The notes under the pieces: model-generated
Database searches by the model: none
Seen by the model: the letters and a program-made list of their open reading frames with translations, nothing else
Told to the model about the DNA's origin: nothing
In this document: one piece after another, positions 1 to 7,228 of the stretch
Layout: each line of letters opens with the position of its first letter
Position numbering within the stretch: the stretch's first letter is position 1
Source: CAYRZF01 sp964428805
GTDB lineage: Bacteria; Methylomirabilota; Methylomirabilia; Rokubacteriales; CSP1-6
Length of the DNA: 17,814 nt
Assembly (NCBI GenBank): GCA_964428805.1
Contig: CAYRZF010000045.1
Coordinates: 1-17,814 of the forward strand
Direction of reading: 5' to 3'
Program-made: the position numbers and the translations under genes

Positions 1-769
1 AGCGAGTGGTGATGGTGAGGCCGCCGTCCACGACCAGGACCTGGCCCGTCACCCAGCGGGACTCGTCGCTGGCCAGATAGACGGCAGCCCACGCCACGTC
101 CCAGGCCGTGCCCTCGTCCTGGATCGGTGCCGCCAATCGCCGTCGCTCGCGCAGCTCGGGGGACATCCCCTCGGCGACCATCGGCGTCCAGACGAACCCG
201 GGGGCGATGCAGTTCACGCGGATTCCATCTTTCGCGAGCTGCCCCGCGAGAGAGGTGGTCAACCCGATCACCCCGGCCTTGGCCGCGGCGTAGGCGGTGC
301 GGCCGTGCGCCCGGAGGGCGGCCACGGAGGAGATGTTGATGATGGAGCCGCCGCCGGCCTCGACGAAGCGCGGGATGGCGGCCTGGGCGGTCAGGAACAT
401 GCTCTTGAGGTCCACCGCCATGACGCGGTCCCACTCCTCCTCGGAGGTCTCCAGCACGCCTTTGCGCGATTCGATCCCGACGTTGTTGTGCAAGACGTCC
501 AGCCGGCCGTAGCGCTCCACGGCCGTCGCGACCATCCGCTCGCAGTCCGCGGCGCGGCTGACGTCCGCCTGAAGCGGGGACGCCTCGCCGTTCTCGGAGC
601 GGATCAGGGCGCAGGTCTCCTCGGCGCGCTCGATCACCTGGTCCACGCAGAGGACCCGGGCCCCCTCTCGGGCGAAGAGGATCGCCGCGGCCTTGCCGTT
701 GCCGATCCCCGGTCCGCGCGAGCCGGCACCGGTGACAATGGCGACTTTGCCCTTGAGCCGCTCAGCCAT
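1..769 (-). CDS. Classical SDR-family NAD(P)-dependent oxidoreductase (C-terminus cut by window edge)
   Basis: I translated this directly from the reverse strand: ATG at 769-767, 256 codons, then the window ends. The protein begins MAERLKGKVAIVTGAG. It has the Rossmann dinucleotide-binding glycine motif (TGAGSRGPGIG, residues 13-23), with a longer loop than the usual TGxxxGxG. It also has an NNVG strand motif (95-98), an active-site serine in INISS (144-148), the YAAAK catalytic Tyr160/Lys164 pair, and the C-terminal GQVLVVDGG signature (242-250). Only the last few residues are probably missing. The start lies 4 bases after the stop of the upstream thiamine-diphosphate enzyme, so the two are almost certainly one operon. 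The SDR may reduce or oxidise an aldehyde, ketone or hydroxy compound linked to that enzyme. The substrate cannot be read from the sequence. Confidence 0.93.
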   Translation of the reverse strand, partial: MAERLKGKVAIVTGAGSRGPGIGNGKAAAILFAREGARVLCVDQVIERAEETCALIRSENGEASPLQADVSRAADCERMVATAVERYGRLDVLHNNVGIESRKGVLETSEEEWDRVMAVDLKSMFLTAQAAIPRFVEAGGGSIINISSVAALRAHGRTAYAAAKAGVIGLTTSLAGQLAKDGIRVNCIAPGFVWTPMVAEGMSPELRERRRLAAPIQDEGTAWDVAWAAVYLASDESRWVTGQVLVVDGGLTITTR

Positions 770-773
770 AGGG

Positions 774-2447
774 CTATGGTTTGAAGGTGGCGTCTACCTG
801 GACGTCAAGCAGATACGGCCCGCCGGATGCCAGGCCGCGGGCCAGGGCGGGGCCAATGTCGGCGGCCTTCTCCACGCGCTCCCCGGGGACCCCGAGGGAG
901 CGGGCGAGCCCCACGAAGTCGATGAGCGGCTTGTCGAGATCCATCGCCACGTACACATTGTCCTGGGCTGAAAATCCTTTGAGGGCGTGGGTGCGCTGTT
1001 TGAGGATCCGGTAGCCGCGGTTGTTGATGATGACGAAGACCACGGCGAGACCCTCGTGGGCGGCGGTCCAGAAGGCCTGGTTGGTGTACATCGCGCTGCC
1101 GTCCCCGACCAGCGCCACAACCGGGCGTCGCGGGAGGGCGAGCTTCACGCCAAGGGCGGCGGGCAGCCCCCAGCCGATTCCCCCGCCCCGGAGGCCGAAG
1201 AAGCTCTGGGGGTCCTGACAGCGGAGCAGCTCCCGGAGTCCGCCGCCCGAGGAAATGGTTTCGTCCACGACCACGGCATCGCGCGGCAGGCTCTCGGCCA
1301 CGGCGTGGACGAGGGCCAGGGGCGGGATCGGCTGTCTGGCGCTTTCGGCCAGCGCCCGCTTCTTCAGATCCGCGATCGTCTGAGCGTGCCGCTGCTCCGC
1401 CGCTTCGAGGCGGCGCTGAGCTTCGGGGTGTCGCCCCCCGTTGAAGCGACGGCGTAGCGCCTTGGCCAGGTCCGGGAGCGTTGCCTTCGGGTCGCCGACG
1501 ATCGCCACCTTCGCGGGGTAGTTTTTCCCGATCTCCCACGCGTCCACATCCAGATGGATGATCGTCAGGCCGGCCGGCACGGGCTCCACGTCCGACGGGA
1601 GCGAAAGTGTGAACACGTCTCCGCAAACGGAGAAGAGGAGATCGTGCTCCTGGAGGACGGCCCGGAGGCCGGGGGTGAGACGCGGGATCGCGCCCTGGTA
1701 GAGCGGGTGGGTGAACGGGAAACTGCACCGGCTGGCCAGTCCCTCCGTGACGACGGGTGCGCCGAGTAGCTCGGCCACCTCGATCAGCTCGGCGTGGGCG
1801 CCGCTCTGGGCGACGGTGTCACCGGCGGTGATGAGCGGCCGCCTGGCCTGAGCGAGGAGATCGGCCGCCCGCTCGACCGCCTCGCGCGACCCTCGCATCC
1901 GCGGGTCCACGCGGGTCGGCTCACCGAGCTCCACCTCGCCCTCGGCGTTCAGCACATCCACGGGGAGGGAGAGAAAAACGGGGCCCGTGGGGGGCGTGAG
2001 CGCGACTTTGGCAGCCCGGTGGACGACGCGCGGCAGGTCCTCGAGCCGGCGGACCTCGGTGGACCACTTGACGTAGGGGCTCGCCACCGGCGGCAGATCG
2101 GACCAGAGCACGGGCTCGGTCACCGCGAAGGACTGCTCATGCTGGCCCGCGGTCACCAGCAGCGGGGAGCCGGCCTTGAAGGCGTCGTAGAGCATCCCCA
2201 TGGCGTTGCCGAGACCGGGGGAGATGTGGACATTGACCGCCGCGAGCTTCCCGCTCGCCTGCGCATACCCGTCGGCCATGGCAATCACCACGGCCTCCTG
2301 AAGTGCCAAGATGTAGCGGATGTCTGTCTCGCGCACCAAGGCGTCCATCAGGGGCAGCTCGGTCGTGCCGGGGTTGCCGAAGAGCAGATCCACCCCTTCC
2401 TGTTTCAGGAGTTCCAGGAACGCCTGCTTCCCCGCCATGAACGGCAT
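774..2447 (-). CDS. Thiamine-diphosphate-dependent enzyme, benzoylformate decarboxylase/acetolactate synthase-like
   Basis: A 557-residue ThDP enzyme of the POX/decarboxylase superfamily. The N-terminal PYR domain has FGNPGTTELP (23-32) and the cofactor-activating glutamate in LALQEAVV (Glu51). The C-terminal PP domain has GDGSAMYTNQAFW followed by INNRGY, which binds Mg-diphosphate. Against Pseudomonas benzoylformate decarboxylase (from memory) it shares YILALQEA, ADGYAQAS, GNAMG and VTAGQ, and keeps the histidine corresponding to His70 (VNVH, His74). The second catalytic histidine (His281, FRYH) reads FTLS here, and Ser26 is Thr, so a different 2-oxo acid or a carboligase reaction is likely. 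The reading frame could open at a GTG at 2492. I chose ATG 2447 because GGAG (reverse strand, about 2454-2457) sits 6 bases upstream, it matches family start positions, and the predicted transcript start lies downstream of 2492. It is followed after 4 bases by the SDR gene. Confidence 0.9.
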   Translation of the reverse strand: MPFMAGKQAFLELLKQEGVDLLFGNPGTTELPLMDALVRETDIRYILALQEAVVIAMADGYAQASGKLAAVNVHISPGLGNAMGMLYDAFKAGSPLLVTAGQHEQSFAVTEPVLWSDLPPVASPYVKWSTEVRRLEDLPRVVHRAAKVALTPPTGPVFLSLPVDVLNAEGEVELGEPTRVDPRMRGSREAVERAADLLAQARRPLITAGDTVAQSGAHAELIEVAELLGAPVVTEGLASRCSFPFTHPLYQGAIPRLTPGLRAVLQEHDLLFSVCGDVFTLSLPSDVEPVPAGLTIIHLDVDAWEIGKNYPAKVAIVGDPKATLPDLAKALRRRFNGGRHPEAQRRLEAAEQRHAQTIADLKKRALAESARQPIPPLALVHAVAESLPRDAVVVDETISSGGGLRELLRCQDPQSFFGLRGGGIGWGLPAALGVKLALPRRPVVALVGDGSAMYTNQAFWTAAHEGLAVVFVIINNRGYRILKQRTHALKGFSAQDNVYVAMDLDKPLIDFVGLARSLGVPGERVEKAADIGPALARGLASGGPYLLDVQVDATFKP

Positions 2448-2484
2448 CCGAGCCTCCGGCATTCGGTAGTGGGTCGCGGGAGTC

Positions 2485-2513
2485 ATCCTCACTCACTGTC
2501 GCGAAGTTGTCAA
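2485..2513 (-). promoter_or_regulatory. Candidate promoter for the ThDP enzyme-SDR operon
   Basis: On the reverse strand a perfect TTGACA (2513-2508) is followed after 17 bases by GAGGAT (2490-2485), a weak -10. Transcription would begin near 2478, which excludes the in-frame starts at 2492 and 2486 and leaves a leader of about 31 bases before ATG 2447 with its GGAG site. The -35 is strong and the -10 is poor, so this is moderate support only. Confidence 0.45.
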
Positions 2514-2529
2514 TCCGCACCGGGCTTCC

Positions 2530-2558
2530 TTGACTCCGCCGGGGGCGGACGGTAGGCT
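2530..2558 (+). promoter_or_regulatory. hemE operon promoter with an internal dyad (near-leaderless)
   Basis: TTGACT (2530-2535), a 17-base spacer and TAGGCT (2553-2558) form a sigma70-type promoter. The predicted start is about 2565, only about 3 bases before ATG 2568, and no Shine-Dalgarno is visible. The spacer contains an inverted repeat, TCCGCC-ggg-GGCGGA (2535-2549), placed where a repressor would block polymerase. The promoter is back to back with the divergent one at 2485-2513. Confidence 0.6.
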
Positions 2559-2567
2559 GAGTCGTCC

Positions 2568-3605
2568 ATGAAGACGTCGCCGTTGCCTGCCTTTCTCCGC
2601 GCGTGCCGCCGCGAGCCTACCGACTGGACGCCCGTCTGGCTCATGCGCCAGGCGGGACGCTACATGCCCGAGTATCGCGCGATCCGGGCGCGGCTCGGCT
2701 TCCTGGAGCTCTGCAAGAATTCCGACGCGGCGGCGGAGGTCACGCTTCTCCCTGTCACCCGCCTGGGGGTGGATGCGGCGATCATCTTCGCCGACATCCT
2801 GCTGCCCGTGGAACCCATGGGCGTGGGTCTGGAGTTCGCCAAGGGGGAAGGGCCGGTCATCCATCGCCCCGTGCGCAGCGCCGCTGACCTGGGCCGGCTG
2901 GTAGACGTCGATCCGCGGGAGGCGATGCCCTTCGTGTTCGAGGCGACGCGGAAGGTGCGCGCGGCGCTCGGGGAGCGCGTGCCGCTCATCGGCTTCGCCG
3001 GGGCACCCTTCACCCTCGCCTCCTACCTGATCGAAGGCGGCCCGTCCCGGGAGTACCTGCATACCAAGCGGCTCATGCACGACGACCCCGCGGCGTGGCA
3101 CACTCTCATGGAGCGTCTTCAGAAGATCACCGTTGGCTACCTGAACGGCCAGATCGCCGCGGGCGCTCAGGCGGTCCAACTCTTCGACTCCTGGGTGGGA
3201 ATTCTCTCGCCCGACGACTACCGGGAGTTCGTGCTGCCGTGGAGCCGGGCGACGATCAAGGGCATCACTCCCGGTGTCCCGGTTATTCACTTCGGCACGG
3301 GCACCGCCGGTCTGCTGTCCCTCATGCGCGAGGCGGGCGGCGATGTGATCGGCCTCGACTGGCGTGTGGATCTGGGGGAGGCCTGGAAGCGCGTCGGCTA
3401 CGACGTGGCGGTCCAGGGGAACCTCGACCCGGCGGTGCTGCTGGCCAAGCCCGCCGAGATCAAGCGGCATGTCCGGGCGATCCTGGAGCGGGCTGCGGGC
3501 CGGCCCGGTCACATCTTCAACCTGGGCCACGGCGTGCTCCCCGAGACGCCGGTGGATCACGTGATCGCGATGGTGGAGATGGTGCACGAGCTTTCCCGCC
3601 GATGA
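2568..3605 (+). CDS. hemE: Uroporphyrinogen decarboxylase
   Basis: A cytoplasmic haem-biosynthesis enzyme that decarboxylates the four acetate side chains of uroporphyrinogen III to give coproporphyrinogen III. It has 345 residues, the normal family length. The N-terminal signature WLMRQAGRYMPEYR (24-37) includes the substrate-binding RQAGR. The catalytic aspartate lies in IIFADILLP (Asp76). Also present are GFAGAPFTLASYLIEGG, HFGTG, QGNLDP and the C-terminal FNLGHGVLPETP motif. It is the first gene of a three-gene operon. Its TGA stop overlaps the ATG of hemH (ATGA at 3602-3605), indicating translational coupling. ATG 2568 is the only sensible start; it follows the candidate promoter by 9 bases and has no Shine-Dalgarno. 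A long reverse-strand open frame covers the gene but is a high-GC shadow. Confidence 0.97.
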   Translation: MKTSPLPAFLRACRREPTDWTPVWLMRQAGRYMPEYRAIRARLGFLELCKNSDAAAEVTLLPVTRLGVDAAIIFADILLPVEPMGVGLEFAKGEGPVIHRPVRSAADLGRLVDVDPREAMPFVFEATRKVRAALGERVPLIGFAGAPFTLASYLIEGGPSREYLHTKRLMHDDPAAWHTLMERLQKITVGYLNGQIAAGAQAVQLFDSWVGILSPDDYREFVLPWSRATIKGITPGVPVIHFGTGTAGLLSLMREAGGDVIGLDWRVDLGEAWKRVGYDVAVQGNLDPAVLLAKPAEIKRHVRAILERAAGRPGHIFNLGHGVLPETPVDHVIAMVEMVHELSRR

Positions 3606-4531
3606 CCCCGTTCGATTCGGTGTTGTTGATCGCGTTCGGCGGGCCCGAAAAGCCCGACGACATCCGTCCCTTCCTCCAGATCGTGACCGCGGGCCGCCGC
3701 ATTCCGCCCGAGCGCCTCGAGGAGGTCGCGCGTCACTACGAGCTGATCGGCGGCCGCTCGCTGCTCAACGAGCTGACCTTCCTTCAGGCAGCCGCGCTCG
3801 GGCGGCTGTTGGCGCGGGACGGCATGAGTCAGCCGGTGTACGTCGGTATGAGGAACTGGCACCCGTTCCTTCACGAGACGCTGGGAGAGATGAAAGATAA
3901 AGGCCACCGGCGTGCCCTGGGTATCATCCTCTCGTCCTTCCAGACTGAGGCGTCGTGGGAGCGCTACGTCGGCGACGTGGCCGCCGGCCGCGAGAAGGTG
4001 GGTCCCGGCGCCCCCGAGGTTCACTACGCGCCGCCCTGGTTCGGCCATCCGCGGTTCATCGAGGCCACGGCGGACCGCGTGACCGACGCGCTGTCCCAGG
4101 TTGCGCCGGGCCACCGGAGGGCTACGCCATTGATCTTTACCGCCCACAGCGTGCCGACGGCGATGGCCGACGCATCCCCGTACGTGGCGCAATTCACGAG
4201 AGCGTCGCGGGAGGTGGCAGAGCGGCTCGGTCACCCCCGCTGGACGGTGGCCTATCAGAGCCGGAGCGGTTCGCCGAACGATCCCTGGCTCGAGCCCGAC
4301 ATCTCCGACGTTCTGCGCCGCCTGGTTAAGGAGGGCGTGGGCGAGGTGGTCGTCGTGCCGATCGGGTTTGTGTGTGACCACGTGGAGGTACTGTACGACC
4401 TGGACGTGGAGGCGCGCCAGGTAGCGAAAGCACTGGGGCTGGGCTTTCATCGTGCGACCGCGGCCAACGACCACCCGGCGTTTATCGCGATGCTCGCCGA
4501 TCTGGTGAAGGTCGGCCTCAGGCCGTCGTGA
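3602..4531 (+). CDS. hemH: Ferrochelatase, coproporphyrin-ferrochelatase-like
   Basis: A 309-residue ferrochelatase that inserts Fe2+ into a porphyrin. The start is ATG 3602, overlapping the hemE stop; the open frame extends far upstream, but that part lies inside hemE. Motifs: AFGGPEKPDDIRPFL near the N-terminus (11-25), the iron-site histidine in FTAHSVP (His182), YQSRSGSPNDPWLEPDI (218-234), and the acidic site PIGFVCDHVEVLYDLD (Glu262). The DHVEVLYDLD form, the FGGPE N-terminus and PWLEPDI recall actinobacterial and Firmicutes enzymes, which use coproporphyrin III (CpfC), rather than the proteobacterial protoporphyrin type. Only one cysteine is present, so there is no C-terminal 2Fe-2S cluster. 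The position corresponding to B. subtilis Tyr13 is Phe12, as I recall for actinobacterial members. Assignment to CpfC is inference; ferrochelatase itself is certain. Confidence 0.95.
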   Translation: MTPFDSVLLIAFGGPEKPDDIRPFLQIVTAGRRIPPERLEEVARHYELIGGRSLLNELTFLQAAALGRLLARDGMSQPVYVGMRNWHPFLHETLGEMKDKGHRRALGIILSSFQTEASWERYVGDVAAGREKVGPGAPEVHYAPPWFGHPRFIEATADRVTDALSQVAPGHRRATPLIFTAHSVPTAMADASPYVAQFTRASREVAERLGHPRWTVAYQSRSGSPNDPWLEPDISDVLRRLVKEGVGEVVVVPIGFVCDHVEVLYDLDVEARQVAKALGLGFHRATAANDHPAFIAMLADLVKVGLRPS

Positions 4532-4532
4532 C

Positions 4533-5948
4533 GTGGCACCCCGCGTCGCCGTCGTCGGAGGAGGGATCGCCGGCCTGGCTGCTGCCCACCGTCTTGTCGA
4601 GTTGTCCCGCGAGCGTCCCCGCTCCCCTCAGCTCACGCTGCTCGAGGGGCGCGATCGCCTTGGCGGCACCATCGCGACCGAACGCGCCGACGGCTTCCTG
4701 ATCGAAGCGGGCCCCGACTCCTTTATCTCGGAGAAACCCTGGGCGCTGGCATTGTGCCAGCGGCTTGGGCTCAGCGACAGGCTGGTCAGCACCGACGACC
4801 GCTTCCGTCGCACCTACGTGGTCCATCGCGGGCGGCTCAAGCCGCTTCCCGAAGGATTTCAGCTGCTCGCCCCCGCGCGGTTCTGGCCGTTCGTCTCGTC
4901 TCGCCTCTTCTCCTGGCCCGGGAAGCTTCGGATGGCGATGGATCTCTTCCTCCCCAAAAGGGTCGGCTCGGATGACGAGAGCCTGGGGTCGTTCGTCCGT
5001 CGCCGGCTCGGCGTGGAGGCGCTGGAACGCGTCGCCCAGCCACTGGTCGCCGGCATCTACACCGCCGACCCCGACAGTCTGAGCCTGGCCGCGACGATGC
5101 CGCGCTTCCTCGAGATGGAGCGAACCCACCGGAGTCTCGTCCTGGCTCTCTGGCGCGCGGCCCGCAAGGTCGAGGGCGTCAGCGGCGCGCGCTGGAGTCT
5201 CTTTGTGACTTTCGCCGACGGTATGGAGGAGTTGGTGCGCGCGCTGGCCGATCGCCTTCCCGCGGGCTCGGTGAGGCTCAAAGAGCGGGTGGTCGGGCTC
5301 CATCGCGACCGTGGCCGCTGGCGCGTGGGCCTGGCTGACGGCAGCGTGCTCGACGCCGATGCTGTCATCGTCGCCGCCGAGGCCCACCAGGCCGCGCGTA
5401 TGGTCCGTTCACTCGACCCGAGCCTCGCCGATCTCCTGGAAGCGATTCCCTACGCCTCGTCAGCCACGGTGACGCTCGCCTATCGCCGGGAGGAGATTGC
5501 CCATCCGCTCGACGGCTTCGGCTTCGTTGTGCCGCGGCTGGAACGGCGGCCGATCCTCGCCTGCACGTTCTCCAGCGTGAAGTACCCCGGGCGGGCCCCC
5601 GCCGGCCACGCCCTGCTCCGCGTGTTTGTTGGCGGGGCGCTGGACGAGCGGATCCTGACGGGGGACGACGAACGGATCGCTCGGATCGTCCGGGCTCAGC
5701 TGGACGGGCTCCTCGGCATCACGCGGCCCCCGCTGCTCACCCGGGTCTATCGTTACCCTGCCGCAATGCCCCAGTATCAGGTGGGGCACCTGGAGACCGT
5801 GGCGGCGATCGAGCGGCGACTTGCCGGCCACCCGGGCCTGGCGCTGGCGGGGAGTGCCTACCGGGGCGTTGGGATTTCCGATTGCGTCCACTCCGGGGAA
5901 GACGCCGCCTGGAGGGTGCTGACCAACCTCGGCCTCGCCGGTTCCTAA
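4533..5948 (+). CDS. hemY: Protoporphyrinogen/coproporphyrinogen III oxidase (HemY/CgoX family)
   Basis: A 471-residue FAD-dependent oxygen-using oxidase. It begins with a dinucleotide-binding fold, VAVVGGGIAGLAAAHRL (5-21), followed by LLEGRDRLGGTI and the family motif EAGPDSFIS. It ends in the C-terminal FAD contact region LAGSAYRGVGISDCVHSGEDAA. Length and motifs match the HemY family, which in Gram-positive bacteria oxidises coproporphyrinogen III to coproporphyrin III (CgoX). It starts with GTG 4533 only one base after the hemH stop, so the operon is hemE-hemH-hemY, the same order as in Bacillus. No membrane segment is evident. It ends 53 bases before the convergent amidohydrolase stop. 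That gap has only a weak 5-bp stem, and I do not call a terminator there. Confidence 0.94.
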   Translation: MAPRVAVVGGGIAGLAAAHRLVELSRERPRSPQLTLLEGRDRLGGTIATERADGFLIEAGPDSFISEKPWALALCQRLGLSDRLVSTDDRFRRTYVVHRGRLKPLPEGFQLLAPARFWPFVSSRLFSWPGKLRMAMDLFLPKRVGSDDESLGSFVRRRLGVEALERVAQPLVAGIYTADPDSLSLAATMPRFLEMERTHRSLVLALWRAARKVEGVSGARWSLFVTFADGMEELVRALADRLPAGSVRLKERVVGLHRDRGRWRVGLADGSVLDADAVIVAAEAHQAARMVRSLDPSLADLLEAIPYASSATVTLAYRREEIAHPLDGFGFVVPRLERRPILACTFSSVKYPGRAPAGHALLRVFVGGALDERILTGDDERIARIVRAQLDGLLGITRPPLLTRVYRYPAAMPQYQVGHLETVAAIERRLAGHPGLALAGSAYRGVGISDCVHSGEDAAWRVLTNLGLAGS

Positions 5949-6001
5949 CCCCCTATCGCAGAGCGTCCGCTACCGCTCCTCCACGCGACCACGCACGTCT
6001 T

Positions 6002-6820
6002 CTAGGGTCCGAACAACCGCTCGGCGTTCCTGAAGGCGATCTTCTCCGCCACCTCGGGCGGGAGCTGTCTCAACCAGGCGCGCGTCTCCGCGAGGTAGCC
6101 CGGGAGCGCTTGCCACCGGGAGGTCACCCAGGTGTCGGTTCCCACCATGATGCGGTCGGGATGACGGAGGAACAGGGCGCGCCAGGCCGGATCGAGCTTC
6201 CCTCCGGGAGCCATGTCGGTTCGAATCGCCAGCTCCGCCCAGAGCGTCGGGTACCGGTCCAGCAGCTTGCCGATCGCCTCCGGTCCCGACGTCATCCCGG
6301 CGTGAGCCCAGAGGATCTTCACCTTGGGGTTGAGCGCGAACAGCTCCTCCACGGCGGCCTCGTCGGAGTGGGCGTGGAGGAAGAGGTTCTTTTCCGCGGC
6401 GAGCTCCGTGATTCGGCGAATCACCGGCGTGTTGGTCTGGCCCCCGAAGAGATGGAACTCCCCGATCCCTTTGTAGATGCCCCGCTTCAAACGCTCCTCC
6501 ACGTAGGCGAGCACCGCGGGGTCGCGGTACCACGACTGGATGTCGGCGGGGTTCCGGTACGGCCTGAGCTCGGGCGCAATGCGCGCGGGGTCCTTCTCGT
6601 ACAGCTTGAGTGTGCCGTCATCAGGCGTGCTGGAGACCAGCGCGCGACGCACGCCGGCGCGATCCAGGATCTTGAGAATGTCTTCCGGCGTATAGGTGGC
6701 CCAGTCAGGCTGACTGTAATGAATGTGAGTGTCGAAGATCGGCAGCTCCTGTGCTGGCTGGGCGAGAGCGGGACTGAACAAGAACAGGAGAATCGGTAGA
6801 GCGAGCCAGCCGCCGAGCAT
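6002..6820 (-). CDS. Exported TIM-barrel metal-dependent hydrolase (amidohydrolase_2 family)
   Basis: 272 residues from ATG 6820. The first 20 residues form a clear Sec signal peptide, with a hydrophobic LPILLFLF core and predicted cleavage after ALA20. The mature part starts with the metal-binding FDTHIHYSQ (HxH at 32 and 34). It continues with GEFHLF, HAHSDEAAVEELF, WAHAGM and the late aspartate in VGTDTW, all typical of amidohydrolase-related barrels (PF04909). It is likely periplasmic; the substrate is unknown. Members with this motif set include decarboxylases and lactonases as well as amidases, so 'amidohydrolase' is a family name and not an activity. The open frame continues upstream to 7099, but that part overlaps the divergent small gene. 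ATG 6820 is the start that gives the signal peptide and follows a good extended -10. Confidence 0.88.
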   Translation of the reverse strand: MLGGWLALPILLFLFSPALAQPAQELPIFDTHIHYSQPDWATYTPEDILKILDRAGVRRALVSSTPDDGTLKLYEKDPARIAPELRPYRNPADIQSWYRDPAVLAYVEERLKRGIYKGIGEFHLFGGQTNTPVIRRITELAAEKNLFLHAHSDEAAVEELFALNPKVKILWAHAGMTSGPEAIGKLLDRYPTLWAELAIRTDMAPGGKLDPAWRALFLRHPDRIMVGTDTWVTSRWQALPGYLAETRAWLRQLPPEVAEKIAFRNAERLFGP

Positions 6821-6828
6821 CGCGGCGG

Positions 6829-6837
6829 AGTATAGCA
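6829..6837 (-). promoter_or_regulatory. Extended -10 of the amidohydrolase (leaderless start)
   Basis: The reverse strand reads TGC-TATACT, an excellent extended -10, ending 8 bases before ATG 6820. Transcription would begin at about the start codon itself. There is no Shine-Dalgarno and no convincing -35. Confidence 0.55.
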
Positions 6838-6841
6838 CAGG

Positions 6842-6870
6842 TTGCGCGCGCCGATCGGCCCGACTACCAT
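6842..6870 (+). promoter_or_regulatory. Promoter of the small secreted protein/permease operon
   Basis: TTGCGC (6842-6847), a 17-base spacer and TACCAT (6865-6870), ending 7 bases before GTG 6878. The predicted transcript starts at the initiation codon. It lies almost back to back with the divergent amidohydrolase promoter. Confidence 0.45.
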
Positions 6871-6877
6871 AGGGCTC

Positions 6878-7228
6878 GTGAAACGCTCGTGTGTCCTGAT
6901 TGCGCTCGCCGTGTTGATGTGGCCCGTGGCGTCCGTCGAAGCGGAGGACGCCATGGCCCGAGCGCTCCAGCAGGTGAAGACGATGGCGATGCGCCCCATG
7001 CCGAGCGTCCCTGCTCGCGCGCAGCCCCGAGAGGAGTGGGTGTCGGAGCGACGGGTGTGGGTCCCGGGCCTCGGTGTCTTTGCCGCCGTTCCCGGTCACT
7101 GGGAGCGCCGGATCTCGGACACGCAGTCGTCGGTACCGATGCTCGTCATCTTTCGTGACGATGGTCGCGCGCCGTTGATCATCCCGCCCGGGGAGCGGCC
7201 GCCGGCCGACATCCGCTCAGGCCCGTGA
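6878..7228 (+). CDS. Small secreted protein of unknown function
   Basis: 116 residues from GTG 6878. This start gives a signal peptide, MKRSCVLIALAVLMWPVASVEA, with likely cleavage near residue 22; the frame is open upstream to 6842, but that part lies in the promoter. The mature protein has a short helix (AMARALQQVKTM) and a central segment RRVWVPGLGVFAAVPGHWERR with two W/V-PG turns. That segment is reminiscent of the WVPGHW repeats in small periplasmic proteins of delta-type proteobacteria. It ends with a proline-rich tail IIPPGERPPADIR. I do not recognise a family. The stop overlaps the start of the permease (GTGA, 7225-7228), so translation is coupled and the protein may be an accessory or folding partner of the transporter, or simply co-expressed. 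Confidence 0.75.
   Translation: MKRSCVLIALAVLMWPVASVEAEDAMARALQQVKTMAMRPMPSVPARAQPREEWVSERRVWVPGLGVFAAVPGHWERRISDTQSSVPMLVIFRDDGRAPLIIPPGERPPADIRSGP

Noticed and set aside
2493..3587. Long reverse-strand open frame (364 codons) covering hemE
   Set aside because: It is a shadow frame of hemE in GC-rich DNA; its translation is rich in R, H, G and P and has no recognisable motif.
3095..3601. Upstream in-frame extension of hemH
   Set aside because: It lies within hemE and translates to low-complexity sequence; hemH homology begins exactly at ATG 3602.
5949..6001. Possible bidirectional terminator between hemY and the amidohydrolase
   Set aside because: Only a weak 5-bp stem (GAGCG/CGCTC) with an 8-base loop and no T-tract.
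6821..7099. N-terminal extension of the amidohydrolase to 7099
   Set aside because: It would overlap the divergent small gene and bury the signal peptide; the extension is His/Arg-rich shadow sequence.
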